Of a DNA stretch of 47,536 nucleotides, positions 1 to 8,048 are shown in pieces; positions within the stretch are counted from its first letter, which is position 1, and the number at the start of each line of letters is the position of its first letter. Below the pieces are notes generated by a model that ran no database searches, was not told the origin of the DNA, and saw only the letters and a program-made list of their open reading frames with translations. Source of the stretch: Loigolactobacillus jiayinensis (GTDB lineage Bacteria; Bacillota; Bacilli; Lactobacillales; Lactobacillaceae); contig NZ_RHOF01000031.1 in NCBI RefSeq assembly GCF_003946445.1, positions 1-47,536 on the forward strand, in the 5' to 3' direction. The position numbers and the translations under genes are program-made.

Positions 1-80
1 TTCTGAGATCGGGCGATTTGTATTGAAAAACGGTTTATTATTAGGTGCTTACGTTTAAACTGCTTAGTATATTTAGTCAT
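1..80 (-). CDS. Start of a transposase orfA-like reading frame, truncated by the window edge
   Basis: An ATG at 80 on the minus strand opens a frame beginning MTKYTKQFKRK, which resembles the start of IS3-family OrfA proteins. The 15 residues that follow (HLIINRFSIQIARSQ) do not look like the expected helix-turn-helix continuation, so a frameshift, a rearrangement at the repeat or an assembly join are possible. No strong ribosome binding site is visible; a terminator hairpin lies directly upstream, as is common for IS elements that keep transposase expression low. Confidence 0.4.
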   Translation of the reverse strand, partial: MTKYTKQFKRKHLIINRFSIQIARSQ

Positions 81-87
81 AGTAAAA

Positions 88-121
88 CCCCCGATATTGG
101 ATTCTGGTCCAATACCGGGGG
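88..121 (-). terminator. Terminator-like hairpin inside the IS end, before the transposase ATG
   Basis: Minus strand: a 14-bp stem (CCCCCGGTATTGGA with TCCAATATCGGGGG, one wobble pair) closes a 6-base loop and is followed by TTTTACT. It would stop read-through from the yhgE-type gene just before the transposase ATG at 80. Confidence 0.65.
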
Positions 122-140
122 TTCACTTCAAGCTTTAAAA

Positions 141-3100
141 TTAGCGCTCTAATTTTTGTAGTTTTTGATTTTCATCTAGTTGGGAAACGCCACCTAAATG
201 AATTTGTTGCAAGATCCGCATCGTCCACCATAACAGCACTAAGCTGACAACTAAAATACCAAGCAACACAGCTGCCGAGCTCCAAACTTGCCCGTTACCT
301 AAGCCTGAAGTAATGGCTTGTCGGAACCCAAGAATTGAATAGGTCATCGGAATATACGGATGGATCGCATTATAAAATGAATTTGTGACTTCCATCGGGA
401 ACGTCCCACCAGAACCACCAAGTTGTAGCATTAGCAAGACCATCGCCACAAAACGACCTGGATTATCGAAGGCCATCGACAACAGCATGACTAAGAACAT
501 CGATGCTAAGGCAAAAATGATTGCAATCAGGTAGAACGACCCAATATGATCAACTTGCAAGCCGAATAATAACATCAGGCTAGCTTCCAAAACGGCCATC
601 ATGATGGCAACAACGCCACCAACGGAAATTTTGCTAAAGAACCAAGCCGTTGCTGACTGGCCCTTCGTTGAAATTTTGCGAATTGGGTAAGAAAAGTTGA
701 AGACAATTGCCCCAACATATAACGCTAATGATAAAACGTACGGTGCTAATGCATGACCATAATTTGGTACATAGCTATAACTCTTATGACTTAACTTCGT
801 TGGACTAGCAAACATATCGGCCGTCTTAGCAGTCGTTTGAATCCCGTTTACTTTCTTACCGCCAGCGGTTAAAGCCACAGCTAAAGTACTGGATCCAGCA
901 TTCAATTTATCACCACCAGAGGTCAGCTCTGTTGATTTGCCATTTAACTGACTTGTACCATCAGCTAACTTCGCTACACCTGCCGTCAATGTTGGCACTT
1001 GTGCATTCAGTGTCGTTAAACCAGTAGACAATTGCGTTGCGCCTGAATTTAACGTTCCAGAATTAGCATTTAATGTCTGTGAGCCTGTGTATAATTGGCC
1101 GACACCTGAAACCAGCGTTGGCACTTGGCTGTTCATTGTGTTCAAGCCTGTCGCTAATTGACCAGTACCATTAGTGTATTGGCCGACACCTGTTGCCAAC
1201 TGACTAGAGCCAGTTGCAAGTTGGCTGACACCACTAGTTAGGGTTGGAATTTGACTGTTAAGTGTTGTTAAACCACCAGCTAATGTTGAAGCACCAGCAG
1301 TTAGGGCTCTGGAATTAGTGGCTAATTTATTAGAGCCTGATGCTGCTGTGTTTACACCACCAACATATTGCTGCAAACCAGCCGATACTTGGTTAATCTG
1401 GGATAACATACTTGATTGATCAATTGTAGCTGCTATTGTTTCTTGATCAGTTGTAACGACCCCAGCACCATTCACCTGTGTATTCAACTGATTAGCATAG
1501 TCAGTAACTTTATCGGAATTAGTAGTTAATTGTTGAATACCTGTACTTAGTTTGTTCATTTTAGTAATCAAGCCACTCAACTCTGTTTGCGTTTCAGGAC
1601 TCGTTATATCGCTACTTTCACTTAACAAGCTCTGTGCTGAATCAATCATAGTAGGTAAGCCAGTCATTAATTGTTGTGCAGTTGCAATTGTAGATGCACT
1701 TGGCATAGCGTCCATTAATTCATTGATTGAAGTTAAATCAATACCACTCAAAGCTGTATTCAAGGTTGTCCCCACTCCTGCTACAGCTGTTGCATTATTT
1801 TTTGCAGAAGTAGCATTGGATCCTGTCGATTGAATTGCCGCATTTAGCTTAGTTTTGTCCGCATCACTTAATTTACTTTGATCGATACTTTGTAGTTGTT
1901 GTGCGGTTGTTGAACTACTTTGTGCAATTTGACCATCTGTTGTTGCGATACCGGTCAAGGTTGTTGTTAATTGGCCCTGTAATTTACTCAAATTAGTAAT
2001 TTGTGTTTTCATATTGGTAATCGTATCTTGTGAATTTGCCAATTTCTGCAGCGTTGGTGCTAATTCTTGCAGTGCGGGTAACGCAGCACTTAATGTGTCC
2101 ATTTGTGTTGCTACCGACTGTGATTGCTGATTAATTGACTTCATTTGATCGATCTGTGTAGATAGCTTTGATAAGTCAGTTGACTGCAAGCCAGCTTGAA
2201 CTTCTTGGAGACCTGCATTAATACCCTTGTTGTAGGCATAAATACCAGCAGCAACCATTGGTAATTGTTTTGTACCCGCTACTAATTGATTCACACCACT
2301 TGTAATTTGATTTGATTTATCAGATAACGTACCTAAGCCTGTATTCAAATCACTAACACCAGTAGTGTATTGCGCAACACCGTTTTGTAATGTAGATGAG
2401 CCCGTCGTTAATTGCCCGACGCCACTGGCTAATGGGCCGACACTACTTTGTAAGGTCGAGATTCCCCCGGCAACCTGAGTAGCGCCGCTGTTTAATTTAC
2501 TAGACTGCGCGGTTAGCTGGTTACCACCAGTCGCTAACTGCTGCACACCACTTGCCAATGGGCCGACACTGCTTTGTAAGGTACCAATACCGTTAGCTAA
2601 GGTGCCGACACCATTTGTATATGCGTTGACACCAGTGGCTAGTTGTGTGCCCCCAGTTGTTAATTGTTGCACGCCACTTGCCAATGGTTTCACACTAACA
2701 TTCAAGGTTTGGACCCCATCATTGACCTGTGAAACTGCGACTGTATATTGGCCTAAGCCGTCATTTAGCGTAACCAACCCATTATCCAATTGGGTTGCGC
2801 CATTAGCTGCCGTGGTCATCCCTTTGCCGACCACATGCAATTGATCAAACATAGCGCTGGCATACGCATTAGTAACTGCTGCACGAATTTCTTTATCCAA
2901 TGCGGTGGTTCCGACTTGACTGATGACTTCACCGATATAGTTTAGCGAATCATTGGTTTTATAGGATAACTGCATTTTCTTTGGATTCTTATTCAATGCG
3001 GTCGTTGCGTGGGCCGAGAAGTTTTTCGGCAATGTGATCACCGTGTAATACTTCTTATCCTTCAACCCCTGCTGAGCCTGCTTTGCGGAAACAAAACGCC

Positions 3101-3353
3101 AGCCCAATTGATTATTTTTTTTCAATTTCTGCACTGTTTGTTTACCAACATTCAAGGTTTCGCCGTTATATTTAACCGGCTGATCTTGATTGACTACGGC
3201 AACTGGTAATTCCTTGGTTTCACCATACGGATCCCAAACTGATTTTAAGAAGAACACGCTATATAGAAACGGAATCAGCGTCATGACGATCACTGATAGG
3301 AGAATCAATCGGTTGTGCCGGATGAACCGCCACTCGTTCTTAACCATTTTCAT
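141..3353 (-). CDS. YhgE/Pip family membrane protein with a very long repeat-rich extracytoplasmic region
   Basis: This 1070-residue protein has one N-terminal membrane segment (about residues 15-35), a roughly 800-residue outer region, and about 230 C-terminal residues with five or six membrane segments of the ABC-2 permease type. That is the architecture of the YhgE/Pip family, whose members include a phage-infection protein of Lactococcus and an ESX-linked component. The outer region is built from about two dozen LxxGxxQLxxGxxxL-type repeats, predicted helical, interrupted by a non-repeat helical section around residues 370-660. It is longer than typical members. The start follows AGGTGGGAAGGG; a second ATG lies two codons in. 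It is transcribed alone, toward the IS at 130. Substrate and function are unknown. Confidence 0.85.
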   Translation of the reverse strand: MKMVKNEWRFIRHNRLILLSVIVMTLIPFLYSVFFLKSVWDPYGETKELPVAVVNQDQPVKYNGETLNVGKQTVQKLKKNNQLGWRFVSAKQAQQGLKDKKYYTVITLPKNFSAHATTALNKNPKKMQLSYKTNDSLNYIGEVISQVGTTALDKEIRAAVTNAYASAMFDQLHVVGKGMTTAANGATQLDNGLVTLNDGLGQYTVAVSQVNDGVQTLNVSVKPLASGVQQLTTGGTQLATGVNAYTNGVGTLANGIGTLQSSVGPLASGVQQLATGGNQLTAQSSKLNSGATQVAGGISTLQSSVGPLASGVGQLTTGSSTLQNGVAQYTTGVSDLNTGLGTLSDKSNQITSGVNQLVAGTKQLPMVAAGIYAYNKGINAGLQEVQAGLQSTDLSKLSTQIDQMKSINQQSQSVATQMDTLSAALPALQELAPTLQKLANSQDTITNMKTQITNLSKLQGQLTTTLTGIATTDGQIAQSSSTTAQQLQSIDQSKLSDADKTKLNAAIQSTGSNATSAKNNATAVAGVGTTLNTALSGIDLTSINELMDAMPSASTIATAQQLMTGLPTMIDSAQSLLSESSDITSPETQTELSGLITKMNKLSTGIQQLTTNSDKVTDYANQLNTQVNGAGVVTTDQETIAATIDQSSMLSQINQVSAGLQQYVGGVNTAASGSNKLATNSRALTAGASTLAGGLTTLNSQIPTLTSGVSQLATGSSQLATGVGQYTNGTGQLATGLNTMNSQVPTLVSGVGQLYTGSQTLNANSGTLNSGATQLSTGLTTLNAQVPTLTAGVAKLADGTSQLNGKSTELTSGGDKLNAGSSTLAVALTAGGKKVNGIQTTAKTADMFASPTKLSHKSYSYVPNYGHALAPYVLSLALYVGAIVFNFSYPIRKISTKGQSATAWFFSKISVGGVVAIMMAVLEASLMLLFGLQVDHIGSFYLIAIIFALASMFLVMLLSMAFDNPGRFVAMVLLMLQLGGSGGTFPMEVTNSFYNAIHPYIPMTYSILGFRQAITSGLGNGQVWSSAAVLLGILVVSLVLLWWTMRILQQIHLGGVSQLDENQKLQKLER

Positions 3354-3414
3354 TATTTAAATCCCTTCCCACCTAAAAATTAACTTAAAATGAACCGCTA
3401 CTTTTAATATCCAT

Positions 3415-3489
3415 AAATTGCTCTAGAGAACATTTTACAAATAAATGAGCAATTTGTAGCCGGACACTTTAATACAAATGTCCGGCTAC
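3415..3489. promoter_or_regulatory. Two adjacent inverted repeats upstream of the yhgE-type gene
   Basis: AAATTGCTC (3415-3423) pairs with GAGCAATTT (3447-3455) over a 23-nt spacer. Immediately beside it GTAGCCGGACA (3456-3466) pairs with TGTCCGGCTAC (3479-3489) over 12 nt. Neither stem is followed by a T-run on either strand, so these read better as operator-like dyads than terminators. They lie between the Spx-like gene and the yhgE-type gene and could control the latter. No regulator gene is adjacent. Confidence 0.45.
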
Positions 3490-3493
3490 GTTT

Positions 3494-3507
3494 AAAAAGC
3501 GTTTTCA
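3494..3507. promoter_or_regulatory. Candidate catabolite-responsive element (cre)
   Basis: AAAAAGCGTTTTCA matches the CcpA consensus TGWAANCGNTNWCA at 12 of 14 positions. It lies upstream of the yhgE-type gene, next to the two inverted repeats. Only the match supports it. Confidence 0.3.
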
Positions 3508-3544
3508 TTTTCAGTTAACACCCAAAACATTTTCCCCCAATAAC

Positions 3545-3952
3545 TTAAATCAAATCGGCCATATAAAGTTGCCCAAATAGCGACATCCGTTCACGTTTAC
3601 GTTCCTTTTGCGGAATAAACACACCTACTTTTTCCAAATTAAAGCCGGTGATCAAACTATGTTCATCAAAAACAATTGGGTTCTTTAAAATTTGCGGGTG
3701 CGCTTGCACCAAATCGACTAATTCGTTGAAAGTTAAATCATCGTTTAACGCTAAGGCTTGAGTTGCTTTGGCCCGCTGCGCTAATAAATCGTCGGTGCCA
3801 TTATCGGACATCAAAAATAATTTTGTGATTTCGCTTTTGTCCAACGGTTTTTGTAAAATATTACGAATCTGCAAACCGATATGTTGGCGTTTAAACCACC
3901 GTACCATTTTATTTTTAGCTGGGTCGCTGGTATGAAAATACATATTGATCAT
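3545..3952 (-). CDS. Spx/ArsC-family regulator paralogue lacking the CxxC redox switch
   Basis: The 135 residues align end to end with Spx: the YxxxS start, NGTDDLLAQRA matching the NGTDEIISTRS-like region, and HPQILKNPIVFDE matching HPGLLRRPIIIDE. Spx proteins bind the RNA polymerase alpha C-terminal domain and reprogram transcription under thiol stress. In canonical Spx, Cys10 and Cys13 form the redox switch; here these positions are Asp10 and Lys13 (SDPAK), and the protein has no cysteine. The glycine of the NGTDD segment, near the RNA polymerase contact, is kept. The start follows GAGG at 8 nt. It probably acts in the cytoplasm as a redox-insensitive Spx-type factor; the genes it controls cannot be inferred. 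Confidence 0.85.
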   Translation of the reverse strand: MINMYFHTSDPAKNKMVRWFKRQHIGLQIRNILQKPLDKSEITKLFLMSDNGTDDLLAQRAKATQALALNDDLTFNELVDLVQAHPQILKNPIVFDEHSLITGFNLEKVGVFIPQKERKRERMSLFGQLYMADLI

Positions 3953-4028
3953 AAGTCTAGCCTCGCTCTCTTTTATATTAATATACGGGAATTATTGAGC
4001 AGTTAAATTGATTCAAGTCAAGTAATGC

Positions 4029-4054
4029 AAAAAACCGTGCAGCCTTTGCACGGT
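4029..4054 (-). terminator. Intrinsic terminator downstream of the PspC gene
   Basis: Minus strand: ACCGTGCA-AAGGC-TGCACGGT, an 8-bp perfect stem, followed by TTTTT. It lies about 180 nt beyond the PspC stop codon, and the stretch between holds no gene. Confidence 0.75.
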
Positions 4055-4232
4055 GGCGAAAATAATAACCAAAAACGTGTAGGTTACCAAGTATTCTACA
4101 ACTAAGCTATGCTAAACGTAACTAAATTGTTCTTTTAATTTATTTTTCATAACATCCTGTAACCAATGCGCACAAAGACGACCAAAAAGTAGGCCGTTAT
4201 CCATTTAAAAAAAGACAATTGTTGTTAACACA

Positions 4233-4415
4233 CTAGTTTGGCATAATTATTGCCATTAAAGCGTAGAGGATCACCATCGGAAAGCCAATGGTCAAAACGG
4301 TCAACGCGGCAAAAATAACTCGTAAAACGGTGGCGTCAATACCATAACGTTCTGCAAAGCCGCCGAGAACTCCGGACACCATGCGGTTAGTCGTTGATTT
4401 GCGTAATTTAGTCAT
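4233..4415 (-). CDS. PspC-domain small membrane protein
   Basis: Sixty residues with the PspC signature: a basic N-terminus (MTKLRKSTTNRM), SGVLGGFAERYGIDATVLRVIF, then one hydrophobic segment ending IMPN. PspC proteins are inner-face membrane proteins linked to envelope stress responses; stand-alone short forms are common in lactobacilli. The open frame could begin earlier (4484), but AAAAAGGAG lies 7 nt before the ATG at 4415, and the -10 box at 4453-4458 sits between the two starts, so 4415 is chosen. It is monocistronic, ending at the terminator at 4029-4054. What stress it senses is not visible. Confidence 0.9.
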   Translation of the reverse strand: MTKLRKSTTNRMVSGVLGGFAERYGIDATVLRVIFAALTVLTIGFPMVILYALMAIIMPN

Positions 4416-4452
4416 TTTTAAGCTCCTTTTTCTTACTTGACTGGTTAAGTTT

Positions 4453-4458
4453 ATTATA
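4453..4458 (-). promoter_or_regulatory. -10 box of the pspC-type gene
   Basis: TATAAT on the minus strand, 38 nt before the chosen ATG. No good -35 box is seen at 16-18 nt. Confidence 0.5.
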
Positions 4459-4603
4459 CGGGCCACAACGTTAACTGGCATCATGCTTTCGACCTAGTTT
4501 CATCCAGCGCTACAGGCTGAACTTCTACGAAAAAAGATTTACCTGACGCTAATTTAATGGTAAATTTGAAATGAGGCCTGCTTACCTCGTTTCTTAAGAT
4601 GAT

Positions 4604-4633
4604 GTGCCTGCTACCTGTAGTGGGCATTTTTTT
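4604..4633 (+). terminator. Candidate terminator hairpin upstream of the UspA gene
   Basis: TGCC-tg-CTAC-ct-GTAG-tg-GGCA forms an interrupted stem followed by seven T. No plus-strand gene ends nearby, so it may end a short unannotated transcript or block upstream transcription entering the uspA-type gene. Confidence 0.45.
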
Positions 4634-4668
4634 ATCCGTTTTTGCTGAAAAGTTGACCCTAATTAGAC

Positions 4669-4674
4669 TATAAT
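4669..4674 (+). promoter_or_regulatory. -10 box of the uspA-type gene
   Basis: TATAAT 35 nt before the ATG. The TTGACC at 4653 is only 10 nt upstream, too close for a -35 box; at 17 nt the hexamer is TGAAAA, so the promoter may need help or use another factor. Confidence 0.5.
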
Positions 4675-4709
4675 AGTAGTGTTAACTATATTACGAAAGC
4701 GGGGGAAGT

Positions 4710-5189
4710 ATGATGTTACAAGAATATCGCAACATTTTAGTGCCCATGGACGGTTCTGACGAAGCTGAATTAGCCTTAGAAAAGGCAATTTCGGTGGCCA
4801 AACGAAATCAAGCTCACATTGATTTATTAAATATTCTCGATACTAAGCAATACAGCTATAATTATTCTGGCTTGATCGATGGCGATGTTATCTACAAAAT
4901 GTCCGAAGATGCCCAAAAATATTTAGAGGATGTTGTCAAAAAGGTTAAGGAAACTGACAACTTTGAAGATATCGCGATTCACGTTCGTTTTGGCAGTCCT
5001 AAAACAGTTATTTCACAAGATTTTCCAGCTGAACATCACAATGATTTGATCATGATCGGTGCAACTGGTTTGAACGCTGTTGAGCGTGTGTTAGTCGGTT
5101 CAGTAACCGAATACGTTAACCGCCATGCATTACCTGATGTGTTAGTGGTCAAAACTAAGCTAGATAACCACACTGCATTAGAAAAATAA
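4710..5189 (+). CDS. Universal stress protein, UspA family
   Basis: 159 residues forming one Usp domain. The N-terminal strand NILVPMDGSDEAELAL and the C-terminal nucleotide loop G-A-T-G followed nine residues later by GS (GATGLNAVERVLVGS) fit the ATP-binding Usp subclass (G-2x-G-9x-G-S/T). Such cytoplasmic dimers accumulate under starvation or acid stress, and their biochemical output is often unknown. GGGGGAAG precedes ATGATG; either codon could start. It is a single-gene unit with its own -10 box and a terminator at 5203-5248. Confidence 0.93.
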   Translation: MMLQEYRNILVPMDGSDEAELALEKAISVAKRNQAHIDLLNILDTKQYSYNYSGLIDGDVIYKMSEDAQKYLEDVVKKVKETDNFEDIAIHVRFGSPKTVISQDFPAEHHNDLIMIGATGLNAVERVLVGSVTEYVNRHALPDVLVVKTKLDNHTALEK

Positions 5190-5202
5190 TTTACGGGTGC
5201 GC

Positions 5203-5248
5203 AAAAAAGCAAGCCGCTAGCTGCTAAACAGCTGACGACTTGCTTTTT
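5203..5248. terminator. Bidirectional terminator between uspA-type gene and small membrane protein
   Basis: AAAAAGCAAG and CTTGCTTTTT form the outer stem, with an inner CAGCTG-rich stem. T-runs occur on both strands, which serves the convergent genes ending at 5189 and 5261. Confidence 0.8.
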
Positions 5249-5260
5249 GTATTATTTGCT

Positions 5261-5455
5261 TTAATTACGTCGAATATTCGACTCGATTACGCCGAAAACG
5301 TAAGAGATGATCGCCAAAACGATGCTAGCTAGTAGCAAAGTTGTGACCATGCCGAGTATCGTTATTGCCCAAGCTATCTGCAATGCCGCCAGAAACCCAA
5401 GCAAAATGATCAACCCAACACTGGTCACCAGTGCGATCTTCCATTTTGTCTTCAT
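5261..5455 (-). CDS. Small two-helix membrane protein of unknown function
   Basis: 64 residues: a short basic N-terminus (MKTKWK), two hydrophobic segments (about residues 7-30 and 33-57) and a basic tail ending NIRRN. The charge pattern predicts both ends inside. AAAGGTGG lies 12 nt before the ATG. No family is recognised. It stands between convergent uspA-type and the DUF915 gene, which reads the same way after a 98-bp gap. Confidence 0.6.
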   Translation of the reverse strand: MKTKWKIALVTSVGLIILLGFLAALQIAWAITILGMVTTLLLASIVLAIISYVFGVIESNIRRN

Positions 5456-5553
5456 CAGTTAGTTAAGCCACCTTTGCCTTTTTAACGGGCTATCCTGTCA
5501 CCCCAAAACACCTGCTATCTTAGCATACTCCCTAACTTCTTGCAAAATCATCC

Positions 5554-6432
5554 TCATTTTCCCCACAGAAATGCGATCAGCGCGCCATCAACTACTGGAT
5601 TATTTTGGTGTAAGCGACTGTGCTCAGCATTAGGACCAGTAACTTTTTGTGTTTGATAGCTGGCAGCACGCTTTGCGACTAGATAACGCAGTGACGTCGC
5701 AGAAACGACGGTCACTACTTTATCCGAAGCGGTGCCGTCTTTTAGATCGCCGTAAATATTCAAGACTTTGGCTTGATGCGGAAATTGGCGCCGCAAGTGT
5801 TCTAACCGCAAATATTCCGAGTGCACGATCAGCGGCTCACCACTTGCTTGCAAATGATTTTTGTGCGGTCGATCAGTCCACGTGGTGCCATCTTTGGGGT
5901 GTGTTGCTGATTGCTGGCCGACAATCCCATCAAAGGGGCCCGCGATAGCGACTAACTTATTAAGCCGTGGAAAAGCTGGCTGCTTCCCAGCTTGCATAGC
6001 ATAGGCCACCACGGCGTAAGCGCCCATCGAATGGCCAACTAAATTAATCGCCTTGACGTCATAGCGCTGTTTCAAATCGCGCATTAACTTAACCAACCAT
6101 TTGGTGTACTGCACCTCGCCAGCATAATTGTTGCTGAAAATTACTTGAATGATTGGATTGCGTTGCCCTTTACGCCAGTAGCCACTATAAATCAACTTTC
6201 CCTGTGGACTGACTGTCACCGTCAACACTTTTTTAGCCGCCCCAGCTTCCTCAGCGGCAGTGATCATTTGGTCAGTCGAATGAGCGGTGCCACGCCAACC
6301 ATGGACGAACACTGTTGCTGTAGTGCTACTCAAATAACGCGAATTTTGTCGCTGCTGATACCACGTTAACAATAGTGCGGCTACACAAAACGTGCCAAAT
6401 AAGCCGATCACCCAGCGTCGCCACTTTTTCAT
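5554..6432 (-). CDS. Alpha/beta hydrolase, DUF915 family, membrane-anchored
   Basis: 292 residues. A basic start and one hydrophobic segment (about 8-25) form a signal anchor, so the catalytic domain is likely outside. The domain opens with VFVHGW, has the nucleophile elbow GHSMG (Ser near residue 134), an Asp in the GDLKDGTASD region and a His in AEHSRLH, giving a complete-looking Ser-Asp-His triad. DUF915 members are esterase or lipase-like enzymes of lactobacilli with poorly defined substrates. An AGGTG ribosome site lies about 11 nt before the ATG. The acyltransferase gene ends 38 bp upstream on the same strand, so the two may be co-transcribed and act on the same envelope component. Confidence 0.88.
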   Translation of the reverse strand: MKKWRRWVIGLFGTFCVAALLLTWYQQRQNSRYLSSTTATVFVHGWRGTAHSTDQMITAAEEAGAAKKVLTVTVSPQGKLIYSGYWRKGQRNPIIQVIFSNNYAGEVQYTKWLVKLMRDLKQRYDVKAINLVGHSMGAYAVVAYAMQAGKQPAFPRLNKLVAIAGPFDGIVGQQSATHPKDGTTWTDRPHKNHLQASGEPLIVHSEYLRLEHLRRQFPHQAKVLNIYGDLKDGTASDKVVTVVSATSLRYLVAKRAASYQTQKVTGPNAEHSRLHQNNPVVDGALIAFLWGK

Positions 6433-6470
6433 TGCTCGATCACACCTGTTCTTGCGTATTTAGCGTTACT

Positions 6471-7469
6471 TCATTGCAGACGTGGTGTCAGCCAGAACAA
6501 GCGCTGCTGACTTTCCCTTAACCGCTCGTGTAGCACCATCACCATCAATGGTACCATAATTCCGGCAACAGCCAAAAGTAACCACGAACCATCAGTCAAT
6601 TGCTGAAAAATAGCAAAAACTAATTTGTGTAAGTACATGATGATCATCGTGTGTTTGCCGATAAACGTTAAGCCATCCACCAGCGGCGTATGCTGTAACC
6701 AATAAGCCAGCATAAAAATGGCACTACACAATATTAGCGGCAAGATCAGCGCTAATGATCGACTCGTGATTTCGTGGGACTTTAGATACAAACGCAAATC
6801 AAACACACCTGATTGTTGCGCCATGATGCCAACACTACTTAAGCCAATCACCACACCGAGCCACCACTTAGAGTGTAATCGCTGGCGTTGATACCGGAAC
6901 AATTCACGACCAGCGTACATGTAAAATAGTGCGCACAGTGTCACATCAGCATCCCCTGGCAAGGAAAAGCCGAATAAAGCTGGTGCATTCGAATAGGCCG
7001 TTCCGAGCAGAAAAGCTGCAGTAACGATCACCCAGCGCAACCAATTTTGCGGCACAAAAGAGATAATGACCGTCAGTAGGACAAGCGCTAAAATGTAAAC
7101 GGTCATATACCAAAATGCGCTGAGCACCCCATTTAAATGTGTACCGCCATAAATTAAATCAGCGAGCCCTTGTCCTAAGCCTTGCCAGCGATTCGGCGTA
7201 ACCCACGCACTGATCAGCGTCAAAAATAAGCCGAAACCAAAATATTCGCGCAACAAGGGAATCAATTTATGCTGAGCAAACGTTTTAAACTGACCCAGTT
7301 GTAATGGGCGCAAGAAGAAGCCGCCAATCATAAAAAACAATGGCATGTGCCACCAATATAAAACTTTATAAAAAGTATCATGCTCAGGATAAGCGTGACC
7401 AACCACAACGGCAATGATGCCAATTGCTTTAGCAATATCGATCCACGCGATCCGGCGTTTTCCAGCCAT
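6471..7469 (-). CDS. Acyltransferase 3 family membrane protein
   Basis: 332 residues with about ten membrane segments. The N-terminus MAGKRRIAWIDIAKAIG followed by VVVGHAY and HMPLFFMIGGFF carries the family's conserved His and the HxPxFFxxxGFF pattern. Such proteins move acyl groups across the membrane to surface polysaccharides, peptidoglycan or small molecules. GGAGGAGG sits 7 nt before the ATG at 7469; the longer frame to 7493 would include the ribosome site and is rejected. It has no partner SGNH domain. Acceptor unknown; a surface polymer is the usual guess. Confidence 0.88.
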   Translation of the reverse strand: MAGKRRIAWIDIAKAIGIIAVVVGHAYPEHDTFYKVLYWWHMPLFFMIGGFFLRPLQLGQFKTFAQHKLIPLLREYFGFGLFLTLISAWVTPNRWQGLGQGLADLIYGGTHLNGVLSAFWYMTVYILALVLLTVIISFVPQNWLRWVIVTAAFLLGTAYSNAPALFGFSLPGDADVTLCALFYMYAGRELFRYQRQRLHSKWWLGVVIGLSSVGIMAQQSGVFDLRLYLKSHEITSRSLALILPLILCSAIFMLAYWLQHTPLVDGLTFIGKHTMIIMYLHKLVFAIFQQLTDGSWLLLAVAGIMVPLMVMVLHERLRESQQRLFWLTPRLQ

Positions 7470-7697
7470 TAAGTAACCTCCTCCATACCACAAAATCAGT
7501 TGATTCGCACAACTGACTAATTAAACGGCGGCAGTGCTTAGTCGCTATCTATTTTGCTAAGTTGCATATTAAAACTTATCATTTCTATTACTTAATAGTG
7601 TAGTGCAAAAATTTGAATGAAGTATGAAAAAAGTACCGTGATTTCCAGACGTTTTTGCTATGGTCGTTACCTCACCAAGTTAAATTATAAAAAGTAA
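7470..7697. other. Gene-free divergent spacer
   Basis: AT-rich stretch between the acyltransferase start and the T-box promoter. It should hold the acyltransferase promoter on the minus strand, but no convincing -35/-10 pair was found. Confidence 0.5.
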
Positions 7698-7726
7698 TTG
7701 ACAAACGATAAATTTTAGAATAAACT
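7698..7726 (+). promoter_or_regulatory. Promoter of the T-box leader and ketopantoate-reductase-like gene
   Basis: TTGACA, 17 nt, TAAACT. The proposed transcript starts near 7733, leaving a leader of about 315 nt. Confidence 0.7.
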
Positions 7727-7732
7727 AACAAT

Positions 7733-8006
7733 CATTAAAAATAAATGAAAATCAAATGTGAATTCAATTGAGGAGTCCCCGTTAGGTAATGTCACCAGAA
7801 AGTATCGTTGCTGAGAAGATACCTTGCCTAACGTCAAAAGTCATTGAACATGTATCCCATACGAGGAATACTGGTTTAGCCACCACTATCAAGCATAAGC
7901 GTTGTGCAATAACGCTTAGTGAGCAATGTCATGTAAGTGATGTTGATAAGTCAGGTGGTACCGCGTTGATCGCCCTGAGGAGTTACGACTCCCCAGGGCT
8001 TTTTTT
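7733..8006 (+). ncRNA. T-box riboswitch upstream of the panE-like gene
   Basis: The T-box core AGGTGGTACCGCG (7953-7965) is followed by CGCCCT, giving the standard antiterminator. It competes with a terminator, GCCCTGAGGAGT (7972-7983) with ACTCCCCAGGGC (7988-7999) and seven T. Stem I has a 10-bp helix CGTTAGGTAA with TTGCCTAACG, an AGAAAG bulge and a GTTGCTGAGAA distal loop. T-boxes sense uncharged tRNA and release termination. The amino acid is not certain: aligning on the shared TGAAY motif with the tyrA leader places ATG (Met) at the specifier site, but branched-chain codons (GTC, ATT) lie nearby. Confidence 0.9.
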
Positions 8007-8048
8007 CATTTAAAATTAATCTTGTCAATAGAAAAGGAGATCTTTGTT

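Larger units (their letters stand above)
1..130 (-). mobile_element. Insertion sequence end (5' end), probably IS3 family; element continues past the left edge
   Basis: Read on the minus strand, the element starts at 130 with TGAAGTGAACCCC and is followed by a hairpin, an ATG at 80 and an open frame running off the window. The same 13 bases start the IS end at 47485, and both share TATTGGAC at positions 17-24. This terminus resembles the IS150-group ends of the IS3 family, but the family assignment is from memory of such ends and no full transposase is visible. It sits 10 bp downstream of the yhgE-type gene stop codon. Confidence 0.7.

Noticed and set aside
1552-3209. Plus-strand open frames opposite the yhgE-type gene
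   Set aside because: They are shadows of a long, repeat-rich gene with no ribosome sites of their own.
4653-4674. TTGACC/TATAAT pair as uspA promoter
   Set aside because: The spacer is only 10 nt, too short for sigma-A recognition; only the -10 box is kept.
7789-8013. Open frame of 74 codons before the panE-like gene
   Set aside because: It lies entirely within the T-box RNA, including its terminator; no ribosome site.
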